From NCBI RefSeq assembly GCF_000577815.1, contig NZ_CBYM010000038.1:1-32109 (forward strand): a stretch of 32,109 nucleotides of DNA, given 5' to 3'. A program made the position numbers and the translations under genes. The notes beneath the pieces are model-generated. The model was given only the letters and a program-made list of their open reading frames with translations. It searched no databases and was not told the origin of the DNA. Shown one piece after another: positions 16,913 through 26,686 of this stretch; position 1 is the first letter of the stretch, and every line of letters starts with the position of its first letter. This DNA is from Clostridium saudiense. Lineage in GTDB: Bacteria; Bacillota; Clostridia; Clostridiales; Clostridiaceae.

Positions 16913-17014
16913 GTATAAACCCTCCTTATATATAAAATGGCAACCTTTTTACGAGGGCAACTGATTCCATTAAATAATCTAAAATAATATCTTAATATAA
17001 AATATATTAAACTA

Positions 17015-17635
17015 TTATTTGCTGTATAATTCGACAATTAGAGTTTCATTAACTGGTACGTCAATGTCTTCTCTAGCTGGTACAGCAACAACTTTACCTT
17101 CATAGTTTTCAACGTTAGCTTCTAACCATTTTGGTAATGTCTTTGGATTTTCAGCAAAAGTCTTGAACTTTTCAGTTCCTCTGCTCTTTTCACAAACAGA
17201 TACTACATCGTTAACTGATACTCTGTATGATGGAATATCAACTTTCTTACCATTTACTAAGAAATGTCCGTGAGTAACTAATTGTCTAGCTTCGTTTCTA
17301 GAAGCACCGTATCCTAATCTGTAAACAACGTTATCTAATCTCATTTCTAGTAACATTAATAAGTTTTCACCAGTGATTCCCTTCATGTGGTCAGCCTTTT
17401 CATAGTAATGTCTGAATTGACCTTCTAAAACACCGTATATTCTTCTAGCTTTTTGCTTTTCTCTTAATTGTACTCCGTAGTTAGATAACTTCTTCTTAGC
17501 TGCTCCATGTTGTCCTGGTGCATAGCTTCTTCTTACGAAAGCACATTTATCTGTATAACATCTATCTCCCTTAAGGAATAGCTTTTGACCTTCTCTTCTA
17601 CATAATCTACATGTAGCTCCAGTATATCTTGCCAT
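17015..17635 (-). CDS. rpsD: 30S ribosomal protein S4 (zinc-binding type)
   Basis: Primary 16S-rRNA-binding assembly protein. It has 206 residues. Four N-terminal cysteines (9, 12, 26, 31: CRLC and CYTDKC) mark the zinc-containing form. The S4 RNA-binding domain follows from about 95 ([30 protein letters not shown]). It stands inside the alpha operon, unlike in Bacillus subtilis where rpsD is a separate gene. Feedback control by S4 on this operon would fit, and a folded leader stands before rpsM. Confidence 0.98.
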   Translation of the reverse strand: MARYTGATCRLCRREGQKLFLKGDRCYTDKCAFVRRSYAPGQHGAAKKKLSNYGVQLREKQKARRIYGVLEGQFRHYYEKADHMKGITGENLLMLLEMRLDNVVYRLGYGASRNEARQLVTHGHFLVNGKKVDIPSYRVSVNDVVSVCEKSRGTEKFKTFAENPKTLPKWLEANVENYEGKVVAVPAREDIDVPVNETLIVELYSK

Positions 17636-17666
17636 TCGTTACACCTCCTGTTGAATTTAAATATAA

Positions 17667-18062
17667 TTAGACTCTTCTTCTCTTCGGTGGTCTACATCCG
17701 TTGTGTGGAATTGGAGTAACATCTTTAATTAAAGTTACTTCTAATCCTGCAGCTTGTAATGATCTTATAGCTGCTTCTCTACCAGCACCTGGTCCTTTTA
17801 CGTATACTTCTATACTCTTTAAACCGTGTTCCATAGCTGCTTTAGCTGCTGTTTCTGCTGCCATTTGAGATGCAAATGGTGTGCTCTTTCTTGAACCTCT
17901 GAAACCTAGAGCTCCAGCACTTGACCATGATAAAGCATTTCCAGCCGCATCAGTTAAAGTAACTATTGAGTTATTGAAAGTTGATTGGATGTGTGCAGCA
18001 CCATGCTCAACATTCTTTCTTTCTTTTCTTCTTCTAGTAGTCTTTTTGACTTTTTGAGCCAT
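17667..18062 (-). CDS. rpsK: 30S ribosomal protein S11
   Basis: Platform protein of the small subunit. The 131 residues show the diagnostic [15 protein letters not shown] (about 24-38), [16 protein letters not shown], and the conserved C-terminal [18 protein letters not shown]. It sits between rpsM (15 bp) and rpsD (31 bp), each with its own ribosome-binding site. Confidence 0.99.
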   Translation of the reverse strand: MAQKVKKTTRRRKERKNVEHGAAHIQSTFNNSIVTLTDAAGNALSWSSAGALGFRGSRKSTPFASQMAAETAAKAAMEHGLKSIEVYVKGPGAGREAAIRSLQAAGLEVTLIKDVTPIPHNGCRPPKRRRV

Positions 18063-18077
18063 CGAAATCCCTCCTCA

Positions 18078-18446
18078 CTACTTCTTCTTATTTGCGATAG
18101 TCTTCTTAGGACCTTTTCTAGTTCTAGCGTTAGTCTTAGTTTTTTGTCCTCTAACTGGAAGACCTTTTCTATGTCTAATACCTCTGTAACAACCTATTTC
18201 AACTAATCTCTTAATATTTAAAGCAACATCTCTTCTTAAGTCACCTTCAACCATTAAGTTCTTGTTTACATAGTTTCTGATTTCATTTACTTCATCCTCA
18301 GTAAGATCCTTGATTCTAGTATCTGGATTGATTCCAGTAGTAGCTAATATCTTTTGAGAAGTAGATAAACCAACTCCGTATATATATGTTAGACCTATTT
18401 CAACTCTTTTTTCCTTTGGTAGGTCAACGCCTGCTATTCTTGCCAT
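18078..18446 (-). CDS. rpsM: 30S ribosomal protein S13
   Basis: Head protein contacting P-site tRNA and L5. It has 122 residues, beginning [21 protein letters not shown], with the helix-hairpin region [12 protein letters not shown] and a basic tail ([18 protein letters not shown]). First gene after the internal promoter, it is preceded by CAGGAGGTG and a leader of about 140 nt with a stacked hairpin, unlike its tightly packed neighbours. Confidence 0.99.
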   Translation of the reverse strand: MARIAGVDLPKEKRVEIGLTYIYGVGLSTSQKILATTGINPDTRIKDLTEDEVNEIRNYVNKNLMVEGDLRRDVALNIKRLVEIGCYRGIRHRKGLPVRGQKTKTNARTRKGPKKTIANKKK

Positions 18447-18517
18447 TTGAACTTACACCTCCTGTTTATTGAAATGCAATTTTTTATTTTTGCTTTTGAT
18501 AAATTTATATTAAAATC

Positions 18518-18560
18518 TTAGGTCGATAGGTTAATTTAACCTATCGTCAGCCGTACCTAA
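18518..18560 (-). other. Folded leader element upstream of rpsM
   Basis: An 11-bp inverted repeat with a single central base (18524-18546) is enclosed directly by a 6-bp helix (18518-18523 with 18555-18560). The only gap is an 8-nt one-sided loop, ACGGCTGA on the RNA. The GCTGA in that loop can also pair with TCAGC about 20 nt upstream (18569-18573), a possible pseudoknot or switch. No T-run follows, so it is not a terminator. Its place at the head of the alpha operon, which encodes S4, suggests autogenous control; that is inference. Confidence 0.6.
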
Positions 18561-18590
18561 AATCAATAAGCTGATTTAAACGCCTATATA

Positions 18591-18619
18591 ATAATATTGA
18601 AATTTCAAATAAAAGTCAA
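18591..18619 (-). promoter_or_regulatory. Internal promoter of the alpha operon (rpsM onwards)
   Basis: The minus strand has TTGACT (18619-18614), a 17-bp spacer and TATTAT (18596-18591), each five of six to consensus. The start would be near 18584, in the 216-bp gap between rpmJ and rpsM. No terminator precedes it, so it adds to read-through from upstream. Confidence 0.75.
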
Positions 18620-18662
18620 TATATTAATAATTGTAAATTATTCTGCCTAATATTAAATCATA

Positions 18663-18797
<135 letters not shown>

Positions 18798-18801
18798 TTA
18801 T

Positions 18802-18817
18802 GGTAAATACTTTTACC
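18802..18817 (-). other. Small hairpin between infA and rpmJ
   Basis: A 6-bp inverted repeat, GGTAAA (18802-18807) with TTTACC (18812-18817), with a 4-nt loop, starts immediately after the infA stop codon. No T-run follows. It may protect the infA 3' end; the role is unknown. Confidence 0.4.
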
Positions 18818-19036
18818 TTATTTTGCTCTCCAAGTAATTCTTCCTCTTGTTAGGTCATATGGAGAAAGTTCTATAGTAACCTTATCTCCTGGAAGAATTC
18901 TTATGAAGTTCATTCTTAATTTTCCTGATATGTGAGCTAAAATTTTATGACCACTTTCTAACTCAACTTGAAACATTGCATTTGGTAAAGCCTCTAAGAC
19001 TACACCTTGCATTTCTATTACATCATCTTTTGACAT
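18818..19036 (-). CDS. infA: Translation initiation factor IF-1
   Basis: Single OB-fold protein that binds the 30S A site during initiation. Starting at the ATG at 19036 gives the standard 72 residues, [19 protein letters not shown], with [22 protein letters not shown] and the terminal GRITWRAK. A longer frame to 19060 would overlap the KOW gene upstream and add residues not found in IF-1. GGAGGG lies about 11 nt before the ATG, a little far. Confidence 0.98.
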   Translation of the reverse strand: MSKDDVIEMQGVVLEALPNAMFQVELESGHKILAHISGKLRMNFIRILPGDKVTIELSPYDLTRGRITWRAK

Positions 19037-19043
19037 AAGGTAA

Positions 19044-19325
19044 TCAACCCTCCTTAACAATGCCTTTTAGTTTTAGAAATCTCTTAATTTTTAAATCAGT
19101 ACCTTTTTTCTTTAATATAACTGATGCTTTAATCTCATCATCTACATTCTCTAAAACAATAAAATGTTTTATGCTTTTTTTCTTAGGCATCTGAATTGTC
19201 TTATTACTTCCATTACTAAGAAGGTAATAAGTATCATCAACTTTATCAACAATAACGTAATAATGATTCTTATCTCTTCCGCATTTTGAAAGAACAATTT
19301 TCCCAATTAAGTCATTGTTTTGCAA
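19044..19325 (-). CDS. KOW-domain RNA-binding protein (L14e/L6e/L27e-like)
   Basis: A small protein, 93 residues, seen between map and infA in many clostridia; its exact role is not established. The N-terminus ([37 protein letters not shown]) fits a KOW/L14e-like beta fold, which suggests RNA or ribosome binding. The start is TTG, with GAGGTG 8-10 nt upstream; the only nearby ATG is in another frame. It lies 7 bp ahead of infA and 83 bp after map, with a 13-bp stem-loop in that gap. Autoregulation is possible but untested. Confidence 0.85.
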   Translation of the reverse strand: MQNNDLIGKIVLSKCGRDKNHYYVIVDKVDDTYYLLSNGSNKTIQMPKKKSIKHFIVLENVDDEIKASVILKKKGTDLKIKRFLKLKGIVKEG

Positions 19326-19348
19326 ATCACTTTCACCTCGATGATTAC

Positions 19349-19402
19349 CTTAGCCATAAATCTACAAGCCACCTTTTGGTATCATGCGAATTTATAACTA
19401 AG
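19349..19402 (-). other. 13-bp stem-loop upstream of the KOW-protein gene
   Basis: In RNA, 19402-19390 pairs with 19361-19349 over 13 bp, including two adjacent G-U pairs. The 28-nt loop contains a smaller ACC-AAAA-GGU hairpin. It fills most of the 83-bp gap between the map stop and the KOW gene, ending about 9 nt before its ribosome-binding site. No U-run follows. The two G-U pairs mean it is a strong helix only on the transcribed strand. Confidence 0.6.
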
Positions 19403-19408
19403 CAACAC

Positions 19409-20158
19409 TTATTTAATCAGTGTTAATATCTCTGGTCCATCTGGTAAAATTACAACAGTGTTTTCATAGTGAGCCGAAAGGCTCTTATCTGCTGAGACTA
19501 CTGTCCAATCATCACCTAAAGTAGCTACTCTATATGTTCCCATATTAACCATAGGTTCTATAGCTAGAGCCATACCAGCAACTAATTTTGGACCTCGGCC
19601 TGGTCTTCCGAAGTTAGGAACTTCTGGATCCTCATGGACACTCTTTCCTATTCCGTGACCTACAAATTCTCTTACAACAGAGAAACCTGAAGCCTCAACG
19701 TAGCGTTGTATTTCATGTGAAATATCAGTTAGTCTATTTCCTATTTTAGCAAATTCCAAACCCTTAAAAAAGGATTCTTCAGTAACTTTAATAAGTTTTT
19801 TTGCTTCATCTGAAATATTACCTACAGCAAAAGTTCTTGCTGCATCACCATGGAACCCATTAATATGTGCACCACAGTCAACACTAATAATATCTCCCTC
19901 TTTTAATACATACCCTCCTGGTATTCCATGAACTACTTGCTCATTAACAGATATACATAGTGAAGCAGGAAATCCATAGAGCCCTTTAAATGAAGGTGTC
20001 GCCCCATGCTTAGTTATAAATTCTTCTGCTATCCTATCTAATTCAGCAGTAGTTATTCCTGGTTTAACCTCTTTTTCAACTAATAGAAGAGTTTCAGCTA
20101 CGATTCTACCAGCAATCCTCATTAGGTCGATTTCTTTATCATTTTTGATAATAATCAT
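19409..20158 (-). CDS. map: Methionine aminopeptidase type I
   Basis: Removes the N-terminal Met from new proteins. The 249 residues are standard for type Ia. Metal ligands can be read in [16 protein letters not shown] (two Asp), [12 protein letters not shown] (His), AIEPMV (Glu) and HYENTVVI (Glu). Its ATG shares one base with the adk stop codon (TAATG), so it is translationally coupled to adk. Confidence 0.98.
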   Translation of the reverse strand: MIIIKNDKEIDLMRIAGRIVAETLLLVEKEVKPGITTAELDRIAEEFITKHGATPSFKGLYGFPASLCISVNEQVVHGIPGGYVLKEGDIISVDCGAHINGFHGDAARTFAVGNISDEAKKLIKVTEESFFKGLEFAKIGNRLTDISHEIQRYVEASGFSVVREFVGHGIGKSVHEDPEVPNFGRPGRGPKLVAGMALAIEPMVNMGTYRVATLGDDWTVVSADKSLSAHYENTVVILPDGPEILTLIK

Positions 20159-20808
20159 TAGTTTGCACTCCCTAATATCTCGCAGATACTTTCGAATACT
20201 TCATTAATAGCTTTAGTTCCATCTACAGTAGAAAGTAAGTTTTTCTCTTTGTAAAAATCAATCAGTGGTTGTGTTTGTCTTTCATAGACATCTAATCTCT
20301 CTTTTACTGTTTCTTCAACATCATCTTTTCTTTGGATGACATTGTCTCCACACACATCGCAAACACCATCAACAGCTGGTGGATTGAATTTTATATGATA
20401 ACTAGCTCCACATGATAAACAAACTCTTCTTCCTGTCATTCTTTCAAGTATGAAACTGCTAGGTACTTCGATACATAAAGCTGTATCTAAGTTTTCATCT
20501 CTTGATTCTAAAAACTCTTGTAAAGCTTCAGCTTGAGCAACAGTTCTTGGGAAACCATCTAATAGATAACCATTTTTACAGTCTTCCCATGTTAGTCTGT
20601 CCTTAACCATATTAATAGTTACTTCATCAGGTACTAATTGACCATTATCCATATATTGCTTTGCTTCTATTCCTAAAGGGGTTTCTTCGGAAATATTCTT
20701 TCTAAAGATATCCCCAGTAGAAATATGTGGTATAGAGTATCTATTACTAATTGATTTTGCCTGTGTTCCTTTTCCAGCCCCAGGAGGACCTAATAATACT
20801 ATCTTCAC
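20158..20808 (-). CDS. adk: Adenylate kinase (zinc-type lid)
   Basis: Catalyses ATP + AMP = 2 ADP. The start chosen is the GTG at 20808, giving 216 residues beginning (M)[17 protein letters not shown], the usual length. The ATG at 20823 has no ribosome-binding site, and the only GGAG stands just inside it, 9 nt before the GTG. The P-loop is at about 7-14. The long lid carries CLSC (about 130-133) and CDVC (about 150-153), a zinc site common in Gram-positives. DGFPRT, the AMP-side motif, is present. Typical position between secY and map. Confidence 0.95.
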   Translation of the reverse strand: MKIVLLGPPGAGKGTQAKSISNRYSIPHISTGDIFRKNISEETPLGIEAKQYMDNGQLVPDEVTINMVKDRLTWEDCKNGYLLDGFPRTVAQAEALQEFLESRDENLDTALCIEVPSSFILERMTGRRVCLSCGASYHIKFNPPAVDGVCDVCGDNVIQRKDDVEETVKERLDVYERQTQPLIDFYKEKNLLSTVDGTKAINEVFESICEILGSAN

Positions 20809-20830
20809 GGGCATCATCTCCATTATAAAT

Positions 20831-22108
20831 CTATTTTAAGAATCCTTGGTAGTGTCTCATAACTAATTGTGAGTCTAATTGTCTAGAGAAATCTAAACCA
20901 ACTCCAATTAAGATTAATAGTGACGTTCCACCAAATTGAATTCCACTTAAATCTGTATAATTACTAATTAATATTGGAGTAACAGCTAATAGTGCTGCAA
21001 ATAATCCCCCGATTAAAGATACTTTTGTAAGTACTTTTTCAAAATACTTCTCTGTAGCTTCACCTGGTCTTACTCCTGGTACAAAGCCTGCAGACTTATG
21101 AAGATTTTCAGCCATTTCATCTGGTTTGAATGTTATTTGAGTATAGAACCAAGTAAAGAATACTGTTAATACTGCATAACAAACTGGATACATCCATGTA
21201 ATTTTATTAAAAATACTATATGGACTAGTTAATATCCATTTTGACCATCCCTTAGTTGGGAAGAAATTAGCTATTGTTTCAGGGAACATCATTACAGACA
21301 TCGCAAATATAATTGCAATAACTGCTGATCCAATTAAACTTAGTGGTATATGAGTAGATTGACCTTTCATAACCTTAGAACCTACAGCCTTACCAGCATA
21401 CTGGATTGGCACTCTTCTCTCTGCTAATGAGAAGTAAATTGTAAATACTAATAGTGCTAAAGCACCAACTAAGAATAATGCTATTTCAATAATAGTAATT
21501 TCACCTGCTTCTTTTAATGTAAATAATGACATTAAAGTTGTAGGTAATTGAGATACTATATTGACAAATATTAATATTGAAACTCCGTTTCCAAATCCTT
21601 TTTGAGTTATTTGGTCACCAAGCCACATACAGAAAGTAGATCCTACTACTAATGAAATTAATACTATTGCTTTTTGAGCAGTATTTAATCCAGTTGCTGC
21701 ACCTTGTGCTGCAATCATTGAGTAAATTCCAATTGCTAATACAAAACCTATAGCTATTGAAGCGTATCTTGTAATAGATTGAATTTTCTTTCTACCTTCT
21801 TCTCCTTCCTTAGATAATTGCTCTAATGAAGGAATTGCAATTGTTAATAATTGCATTATGATTGATGCATTAATATAAGGTGAAACACTTAACGCAAATA
21901 TACTAAACTTGCTTAATGCTCCTCCTGATATTAAATTGTAAAAGCCAAGTAACCCACCAGAGTTTGTCATTGAGCTTAAATAACTAGTATCAATTCCAGG
22001 AACGGGAATATGTATTCCAATCCTGAAAATTGCTACTAAAAATATCGTCCATAAAAATCTTTTTCTAAGTTCCGGAACCTTCCAGGCATTACGTAGGGTT
22101 GATAGCAT
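20831..22108 (-). CDS. secY: Preprotein translocase subunit SecY
   Basis: Channel subunit of the Sec translocon. The 425 residues hold about ten membrane helices. Visible family patterns include [14 protein letters not shown] (about 27-40), the plug region after it, [11 protein letters not shown] (about 77-87), and the cytoplasmic loop [10 protein letters not shown] (about 229-238) used by SecA and the ribosome. The C-terminal [21 protein letters not shown] is typical. It starts one base after the rplO stop, with the ribosome-binding site inside rplO. Confidence 0.98.
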   Translation of the reverse strand: MLSTLRNAWKVPELRKRFLWTIFLVAIFRIGIHIPVPGIDTSYLSSMTNSGGLLGFYNLISGGALSKFSIFALSVSPYINASIIMQLLTIAIPSLEQLSKEGEEGRKKIQSITRYASIAIGFVLAIGIYSMIAAQGAATGLNTAQKAIVLISLVVGSTFCMWLGDQITQKGFGNGVSILIFVNIVSQLPTTLMSLFTLKEAGEITIIEIALFLVGALALLVFTIYFSLAERRVPIQYAGKAVGSKVMKGQSTHIPLSLIGSAVIAIIFAMSVMMFPETIANFFPTKGWSKWILTSPYSIFNKITWMYPVCYAVLTVFFTWFYTQITFKPDEMAENLHKSAGFVPGVRPGEATEKYFEKVLTKVSLIGGLFAALLAVTPILISNYTDLSGIQFGGTSLLILIGVGLDFSRQLDSQLVMRHYQGFLK

Positions 22109-22109
22109 A

Positions 22110-22550
22110 TTACATCACCTCAACTTTTCCTCCAGCTGCTTCTATCTTTTCAGCTGCTGCCTTAGACATCTTACATCCTTGAACAGTTAAGCTCTTTTCT
22201 AGTGTTCCGTTTCCTAATATCTTAACTCCATCTTTAACTTTAGATATTACTCTTGTTTCAAGTAATAATTCTGGAGTTACTACTGTGCCGTTTTCAAATA
22301 TGTTTAATCTATCAACATTGATAGAAACTATTTGCTTAGCGAAGATATTAGTGAATCCTCTCTTAGGAAGTCTTCTGTATAATGGCATTTGACCACCTTC
22401 AAATCCTGGTCTAACTCCACCGCCTGATCTAGCGTTTTGTCCTTTTTCACCTTTACCAGCGTTTCTTCCTAAACCTGAACCAGTACCTCTACCAACTCTC
22501 TTAGGAGCTTTTTTACTACCAGCTGCTGGTTTTAATTCATGAAGTTTCAT
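22110..22550 (-). CDS. rplO: 50S ribosomal protein L15
   Basis: Late-assembly large-subunit protein. The 146 residues begin [22 protein letters not shown], followed by the Gly-rich [20 protein letters not shown] (about 22-41) and [18 protein letters not shown]. The C-terminal domain ends in [16 protein letters not shown]. It lies between rpmD and secY. Confidence 0.99.
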   Translation of the reverse strand: MKLHELKPAAGSKKAPKRVGRGTGSGLGRNAGKGEKGQNARSGGGVRPGFEGGQMPLYRRLPKRGFTNIFAKQIVSINVDRLNIFENGTVVTPELLLETRVISKVKDGVKILGNGTLEKSLTVQGCKMSKAAAEKIEAAGGKVEVM

Positions 22551-22571
22551 ATCTCGTGCACCTCCTCTTTA

Positions 22572-22751
22572 TTATACTTCTTCTACTTTTAATAAGTAGT
22601 CAACTTTGTTGATCATACCTCTGATTTGAGGAGTATCCTCATGCTCTACAGTTTTGTTAATCTTTCTTAGACCAAGAGCATTTGCAGTAGCGATATGGTC
22701 TTTCTTTCTGCCTATTAAGCTTTTAACTAAAGTAACCTTTATCTTTGCCAT
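22572..22751 (-). CDS. rpmD: 50S ribosomal protein L30
   Basis: A 59-residue protein, [20 protein letters not shown], then [20 protein letters not shown] and a C-terminal [16 protein letters not shown]; all are L30 hallmarks. The ATG at 22751 follows AGGAGG at normal spacing. It sits in the classical place between rpsE and rplO. Confidence 0.98.
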   Translation of the reverse strand: MAKIKVTLVKSLIGRKKDHIATANALGLRKINKTVEHEDTPQIRGMINKVDYLLKVEEV

Positions 22752-22763
22752 TGCGTATACCTC

Positions 22764-23261
22764 CTAACCTAATATTTCTTCTACAGTTTTGCCTCTTAAT
22801 CTAGCTATATCTTCAGCTGTTCTTAAGTTTGCTAAACCATTAATTGTAGCATTTACCATGTTTCTTGGATTGTTTGAACCTAAAGACTTAGCTCTAACGT
22901 CCTTTAATCCTGCTAATTCTAATACAGCTCTTGCTGGTCCACCAGCGATAACTCCTGTACCTTCTTTAGCTGGCATGATTAAAACTTTACCAGTTCCAAA
23001 CTTACCATATATTTCATGAGGAACTGTTGTTCCAACTATAGCAACGCTAACCATGTTTTTCTTAGCGTCTTCGATTCCTTTTTTAATTGCTTCTGGGATT
23101 TCGATTGACTTACCCATTCCTACGCCTACGTGTCCGTTCTCATCACCAACAACAACTAAAGCGCTGAATCTGAAGTTTCTACCACCCTTAACAACCTTAG
23201 TAACTCTGTTTATAAAAACAACCTTTTCCTTAAGGTCTAGTGTGCTAGGATCGATTCTCAT
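22764..23261 (-). CDS. rpsE: 30S ribosomal protein S5
   Basis: Small-subunit protein shaping decoding accuracy and the mRNA channel. The 165 residues show the double-stranded-RNA-binding N-domain ([29 protein letters not shown] split over about 12-40) and the C-domain with [20 protein letters not shown] (about 95-114). The family loop GGRNF at about 27-31 is intact. Confidence 0.99.
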   Translation of the reverse strand: MRIDPSTLDLKEKVVFINRVTKVVKGGRNFRFSALVVVGDENGHVGVGMGKSIEIPEAIKKGIEDAKKNMVSVAIVGTTVPHEIYGKFGTGKVLIMPAKEGTGVIAGGPARAVLELAGLKDVRAKSLGSNNPRNMVNATINGLANLRTAEDIARLRGKTVEEILG

Positions 23262-23281
23262 TGATTTCCCTCCTTGTTTGA

Positions 23282-23644
23282 TTAGAATTTTAAGCCTGCT
23301 TCTCTAGCGCTTTCTGCTAATGTTTGAACTCTTCCGTGATATACGTATCCACCTCTGTCGAATACAACTTCAGTTATACCTTTATCTAAAGCTCTCTTAG
23401 CAACTAGTTCACCAACTAATTTAGCAGCTTCTTTGTTTCCGCCTACCTTAACATCAACTTCTTTATCTAAAGTTGAAGCAGATACTAAAGTTACAGCATT
23501 TATATCATCTATAATTTGAGCATATATGTTTTTTTCACTTCTATAAACTGAAAGTCTTGGTCTTTCAGGAGTACCAGAAATTTTCTTACGTACTCTAAGG
23601 TGACGCTTTGCTCTACTTGCTTTCTTGTCTGCCTTCTTGAACAT
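23282..23644 (-). CDS. rplR: 50S ribosomal protein L18
   Basis: Binds 5S rRNA with L5. The start used is the ATG at 23644, giving 120 residues, [20 protein letters not shown] stands 8 nt upstream; a GTG three codons earlier directly abuts the Shine-Dalgarno and is rejected. The [20 protein letters not shown] stretch and the closing [17 protein letters not shown] are typical. Confidence 0.97.
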   Translation of the reverse strand: MFKKADKKASRAKRHLRVRKKISGTPERPRLSVYRSEKNIYAQIIDDINAVTLVSASTLDKEVDVKVGGNKEAAKLVGELVAKRALDKGITEVVFDRGGYVYHGRVQTLAESAREAGLKF

Positions 23645-23663
23645 AAGGTTCACTCCTTCCTAA

Positions 23664-24206
23664 TTATTTCTTACCAGTCTTACCTTCTTTACGTCTGATA
23701 ACTTCGCCTTCGAATTTAATTCCTTTACCCTTATATGGTTCAGGTTTTCTCCACTTTCTTATATCAGCCGCAGCAGCACCAACTAATTGCTTATCGATTC
23801 CTGAAACAACTACTTTTGTAGCTGCTGGAGTTTCGAAAGTGATTCCTTCAGCTGGTTCTATTTCAACTGGGTGTGAATATCCTAAGTTCATTACAAGTTT
23901 CTTTCCTTGTAATTGTGCTCTATAACCAACACCGATTAATTCTAGAGTCTTTTGGTATCCCTTTTCAACTCCTATGATCATGTTGTTGATTAATGCTCTA
24001 GTTAATCCGTGAAGAGCTCTATGCTCTTTAACATCACTAGGTCTTGTAACAACAACTTGGTTGTCTTCAACTGCTATATTCATGTCTTTGTCCATAGCCT
24101 TAACTAATTGCCCTTTTGGCCCTTTTACAGTAACAACGTTATCTTCAGTAACTGTAACTGTAACTCCAGCAGGGATAGCTATTGGTAATCTACCTACTCT
24201 TGACAT
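23664..24206 (-). CDS. rplF: 50S ribosomal protein L6
   Basis: Large-subunit protein near the factor-binding site. The 180 residues form two repeats of the L6 fold. [15 protein letters not shown] starts the chain. The C-terminal signature [26 protein letters not shown] is complete apart from normal variation. Intergenic gap to rpsH is 64 bp. Confidence 0.99.
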   Translation of the reverse strand: MSRVGRLPIAIPAGVTVTVTEDNVVTVKGPKGQLVKAMDKDMNIAVEDNQVVVTRPSDVKEHRALHGLTRALINNMIIGVEKGYQKTLELIGVGYRAQLQGKKLVMNLGYSHPVEIEPAEGITFETPAATKVVVSGIDKQLVGAAAADIRKWRKPEPYKGKGIKFEGEVIRRKEGKTGKK

Positions 24207-24270
24207 AATCGCACCTCCTGTATTACTTCTTAGATCTATATGTTAATCTACTTAATTTCAAAATTAGTTA

Positions 24271-24669
24271 CTACCAAACGTAGCAAACAACTTCTCCACC
24301 TAAGCCTAATTTTCTAGCTTCTCTGTCTACAACTATACCTTTTGAAGTTGAAATTACAGCGATTCCTAATCCATTAAGAACTCTTGGAACTTCATCTTTC
24401 TTACAGTATACTCTTAAACCTGGTTTTGAAATTCTCTTTATTCCAGTTATAACTCTTTCTTTGTTAGAACCGTATTTAAGAGATAATCTCATCATTGGAA
24501 CTACACCATCATTATATTCTTCTATATTTTTGATGTATCCCTCTTGTAATAATATATTTGCAACAGCCTTCTTTACGTTTGAAGAAGGAACTTCTACTAC
24601 TTCGTGTCTTACAGCATTCGCATTTCTAATACGAGTTAGTAAATCTGCGATAGGATCTGTCATAACCAT
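24271..24669 (-). CDS. rpsH: 30S ribosomal protein S8
   Basis: Primary 16S-binding protein; in E. coli S8 represses the spc operon. The 132 residues begin [17 protein letters not shown]; the first ATG is preferred because AGGAGG lies 8 nt before it (14 nt before the second). The C-terminal [11 protein letters not shown] and [14 protein letters not shown] motif (STSKG) are diagnostic. Confidence 0.99.
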   Translation of the reverse strand: MVMTDPIADLLTRIRNANAVRHEVVEVPSSNVKKAVANILLQEGYIKNIEEYNDGVVPMMRLSLKYGSNKERVITGIKRISKPGLRVYCKKDEVPRVLNGLGIAVISTSKGIVVDREARKLGLGGEVVCYVW

Positions 24670-24697
24670 TTAATTTGCCTCCTTTCAGTCGTTAGGT

Positions 24698-24883
24698 TTA
24701 CCAGCTTGCCTTCTTACAACCAGGAATTTCACCCTTGTAAGCAAGTTCTCTAAAGCATATACGGCAAATACCAAACTTTCTTAATACTGCATGTGGTCTT
24801 CCACATATTCTGCATCTTGTATAAGCTCTTGTTTTATATTTAGGAGCTTTGCTCCACTTTTCAATAATAGCTTTACGTGCCAC
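24698..24883 (-). CDS. rpsZ: 30S ribosomal protein S14 type Z
   Basis: Short zinc-containing S14, 61 residues. The four ligands are Cys 24, 27, 40 and 43 in CRICG and CRICF. The start is GTG, reading [21 protein letters not shown], with AGGAGGG upstream. This form replaces the long zinc-free S14; no zinc-free copy is in the window. Confidence 0.99.
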   Translation of the reverse strand: MARKAIIEKWSKAPKYKTRAYTRCRICGRPHAVLRKFGICRICFRELAYKGEIPGCKKASW

Positions 24884-24898
24884 AGTTTTCCCTCCTTA

Positions 24899-25441
24899 TT
24901 ATTGAGCGAATGGCATACCAAGGAATCTTAATAATTCTCTTGCTTCTTCGTCAGTCTTTGCAGTTGTAACGAAGATAATATCCATTCCTCTAACCTTATC
25001 GATCTTATCGTATTCTATTTCTGGGAATATTAATTGTTCTTTAATTCCTAAAGAATAATTTCCTCTTCCATCAAATGCCTTATCAGAAACCCCTCTAAAG
25101 TCTCTAACTCTTGGAAGAGCAATTGACATTAGTTTATCAGCAAACTCAAACATCTTTGCTCCTCTTAATGTAACTTTACATCCTAATGCCATGTTTTCTC
25201 TAATCTTAAAGTTAGCAACAGATTTCTTTGCTCTTGTTAAGATTGGCTTTTGTCCTGAGATAAGTTGTAAATCAGCAACCGCAGATTCTAAAACCTTTTG
25301 GTTATCTTTAGCTTCTCCAACTCCCATATTTATAACGATTTTTTCAAGCTTTGGAACTTCCATAACGTTTTTATATCCGAACTTTTCTGTCATAGCTTGA
25401 ATTACTTCATTTGTGTACTTCTCTTGAAGTCTTGGTGTCAT
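24899..25441 (-). CDS. rplE: 50S ribosomal protein L5
   Basis: Binds 5S rRNA and contacts P-site tRNA. The 180 residues include [17 protein letters not shown] at the start, the [13 protein letters not shown] motif (about 32-44), [17 protein letters not shown] (about 76-92) and [19 protein letters not shown] near the end, all family hallmarks. 15 bp before rpsZ. Confidence 0.99.
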   Translation of the reverse strand: MTPRLQEKYTNEVIQAMTEKFGYKNVMEVPKLEKIVINMGVGEAKDNQKVLESAVADLQLISGQKPILTRAKKSVANFKIRENMALGCKVTLRGAKMFEFADKLMSIALPRVRDFRGVSDKAFDGRGNYSLGIKEQLIFPEIEYDKIDKVRGMDIIFVTTAKTDEEARELLRFLGMPFAQ

Positions 25442-25463
25442 AATTAGTACCTCCTTTCAAATT

Positions 25464-25778
25464 CTAGAATGTTTCTCCACACTTCTTACAAACTCTAACC
25501 TTAGTACCATCTTCTAAGATCTTATTGCTAATTCTTGTAGCATTTTTGCATTTTGTGCAGTATAACATAACTTTTGAGCTGTAAATAGCTCCTTCTTTTT
25601 CAATTATTCCGCCTTGAGCATTAGCTCTAGATGGTTTTTGATGTTTCTTTACTATGTTAACTCCTTGAACAAGAACCTTTCCTGTCTTTGGATATACTTT
25701 TAAAACTTCACCAGTTTTCCCAGCATCTTTACCAGAAATAACCACTACTGTGTCGTTCTTTTTAACGTGTAACTTCAA
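25464..25778 (-). CDS. rplX: 50S ribosomal protein L24
   Basis: Assembly initiator protein with an N-terminal KOW motif ([19 protein letters not shown]). The start chosen is TTG at 25778, giving 104 residues that begin (M)[10 protein letters not shown], as in related clostridial L24. The GTG at 25787 overlaps the Shine-Dalgarno GAGGAGG and cannot be used normally; TTG stands 8 nt after it. The C-terminal part has two CxxC pairs (YCTKC, VCKKC) that could bind zinc. Confidence 0.93.
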   Translation of the reverse strand: MKLHVKKNDTVVVISGKDAGKTGEVLKVYPKTGKVLVQGVNIVKKHQKPSRANAQGGIIEKEGAIYSSKVMLYCTKCKNATRISNKILEDGTKVRVCKKCGETF

Positions 25779-25795
25779 ATTAGCCACCTCCTCTA

Positions 25796-26164
25796 TTATA
25801 GAACTTCTGGTGCTAATGATAATATTTTATTAAATTCTTTATCTCTTAGCTCCCTAGCAACAGGTCCGAAGATACGAGTTCCTCTTGGTTGCTTATCTTC
25901 TTTTATTATAACAGCAGCGTTCTCATCAAATTTGATGTATGAACCGTCAGCTCTTCTTAATCCTCTTACTGATCTAACAATAACAGCTTTTACAACGTCA
26001 CCTTTTTTAACAACTCCGCCTGGTGTTGCACTTTTAACGCTAGCTACTATTATATCTCCAATGTTACCGAACTTTCTCTTTGATCCGCCTAAAACTCTAA
26101 TACACATTATTTCTTTAGCACCTGAGTTGTCAGCTACCTTTAATAAGGTTTGTTGTTGTATCAT
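25796..26164 (-). CDS. rplN: 50S ribosomal protein L14
   Basis: Large-subunit protein at the 30S interface. The 122 residues start [18 protein letters not shown] and include the signature [19 protein letters not shown] (about 26-44) and [10 protein letters not shown] near the C-terminus. 17 bp upstream of the rplX TTG. Confidence 0.99.
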   Translation of the reverse strand: MIQQQTLLKVADNSGAKEIMCIRVLGGSKRKFGNIGDIIVASVKSATPGGVVKKGDVVKAVIVRSVRGLRRADGSYIKFDENAAVIIKEDKQPRGTRIFGPVARELRDKEFNKILSLAPEVL

Positions 26165-26196
26165 TGAAATTTACCCTCCTTTCAGTCTTAAAAAGC

Positions 26197-26451
26197 TTAT
26201 TTAGCTCTTTCAACTATTTCAACAAGTCTCCATCTCTTATCTTTAGATAATGGTCTAGTTTCCATTATTAATACTCTATCATTCATGTTAGCTTCATTAT
26301 TTTCATCATGAGCTTTGAATTTAGTAGTTCTATTCATAGTTTTTCCGTATAGTGGATGTCTTACCTTAGTTTCAACAGCAACTACGATAGTTTTATCCAT
26401 TTTATCAGAAACAACTCTACCGATTTTCTTCTTTCTTAATCCTCTTTCCAT
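26197..26451 (-). CDS. rpsQ: 30S ribosomal protein S17
   Basis: 16S-rRNA-binding OB-fold protein. The 84 residues show [19 protein letters not shown] and [19 protein letters not shown], with the S17 signature (D)[18 protein letters not shown]. Normal place between rpmC and rplN. Confidence 0.99.
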   Translation of the reverse strand: MERGLRKKKIGRVVSDKMDKTIVVAVETKVRHPLYGKTMNRTTKFKAHDENNEANMNDRVLIMETRPLSKDKRWRLVEIVERAK

Positions 26452-26473
26452 TAGGGGCTACCTCCTTCCAGAT

Positions 26474-26686
26474 TTACTGTTCAAATGCCCTGATCTCTTC
26501 TTCTCTAATGATGGTTTTGATTTGGGCTATAGATTTCTTTACTTCTCTTATTCTCATAGGATTTTCTAATTGTCCTGTAGCTAATTGGAATCTTAAGTTG
26601 AATAACTCAGCTTTTAATTCTCCTAATTTAGCAACTAAATCTTGAGGATTATTTGCTCTTAAATCTTTTAATTCTCTAGCCTTCAT
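26474..26686 (-). CDS. rpmC: 50S ribosomal protein L29
   Basis: Helical protein at the tunnel exit, with L23 part of the docking site for trigger factor and SRP. The 70 residues include [20 protein letters not shown] (about 27-46) and the [15 protein letters not shown] helix. Its ATG overlaps the rplP stop (TAATG), giving translational coupling. Confidence 0.99.
   Translation of the reverse strand: MKARELKDLRANNPQDLVAKLGELKAELFNLRFQLATGQLENPMRIREVKKSIAQIKTIIREEEIRAFEQ

Noticed and set aside
16913..17014. Search for an S4- or alpha-type leader in the rpsD-rpoA gap
   Set aside because: GGCAAC appears twice but as a direct, not inverted, repeat; no helix or promoter of note was found.
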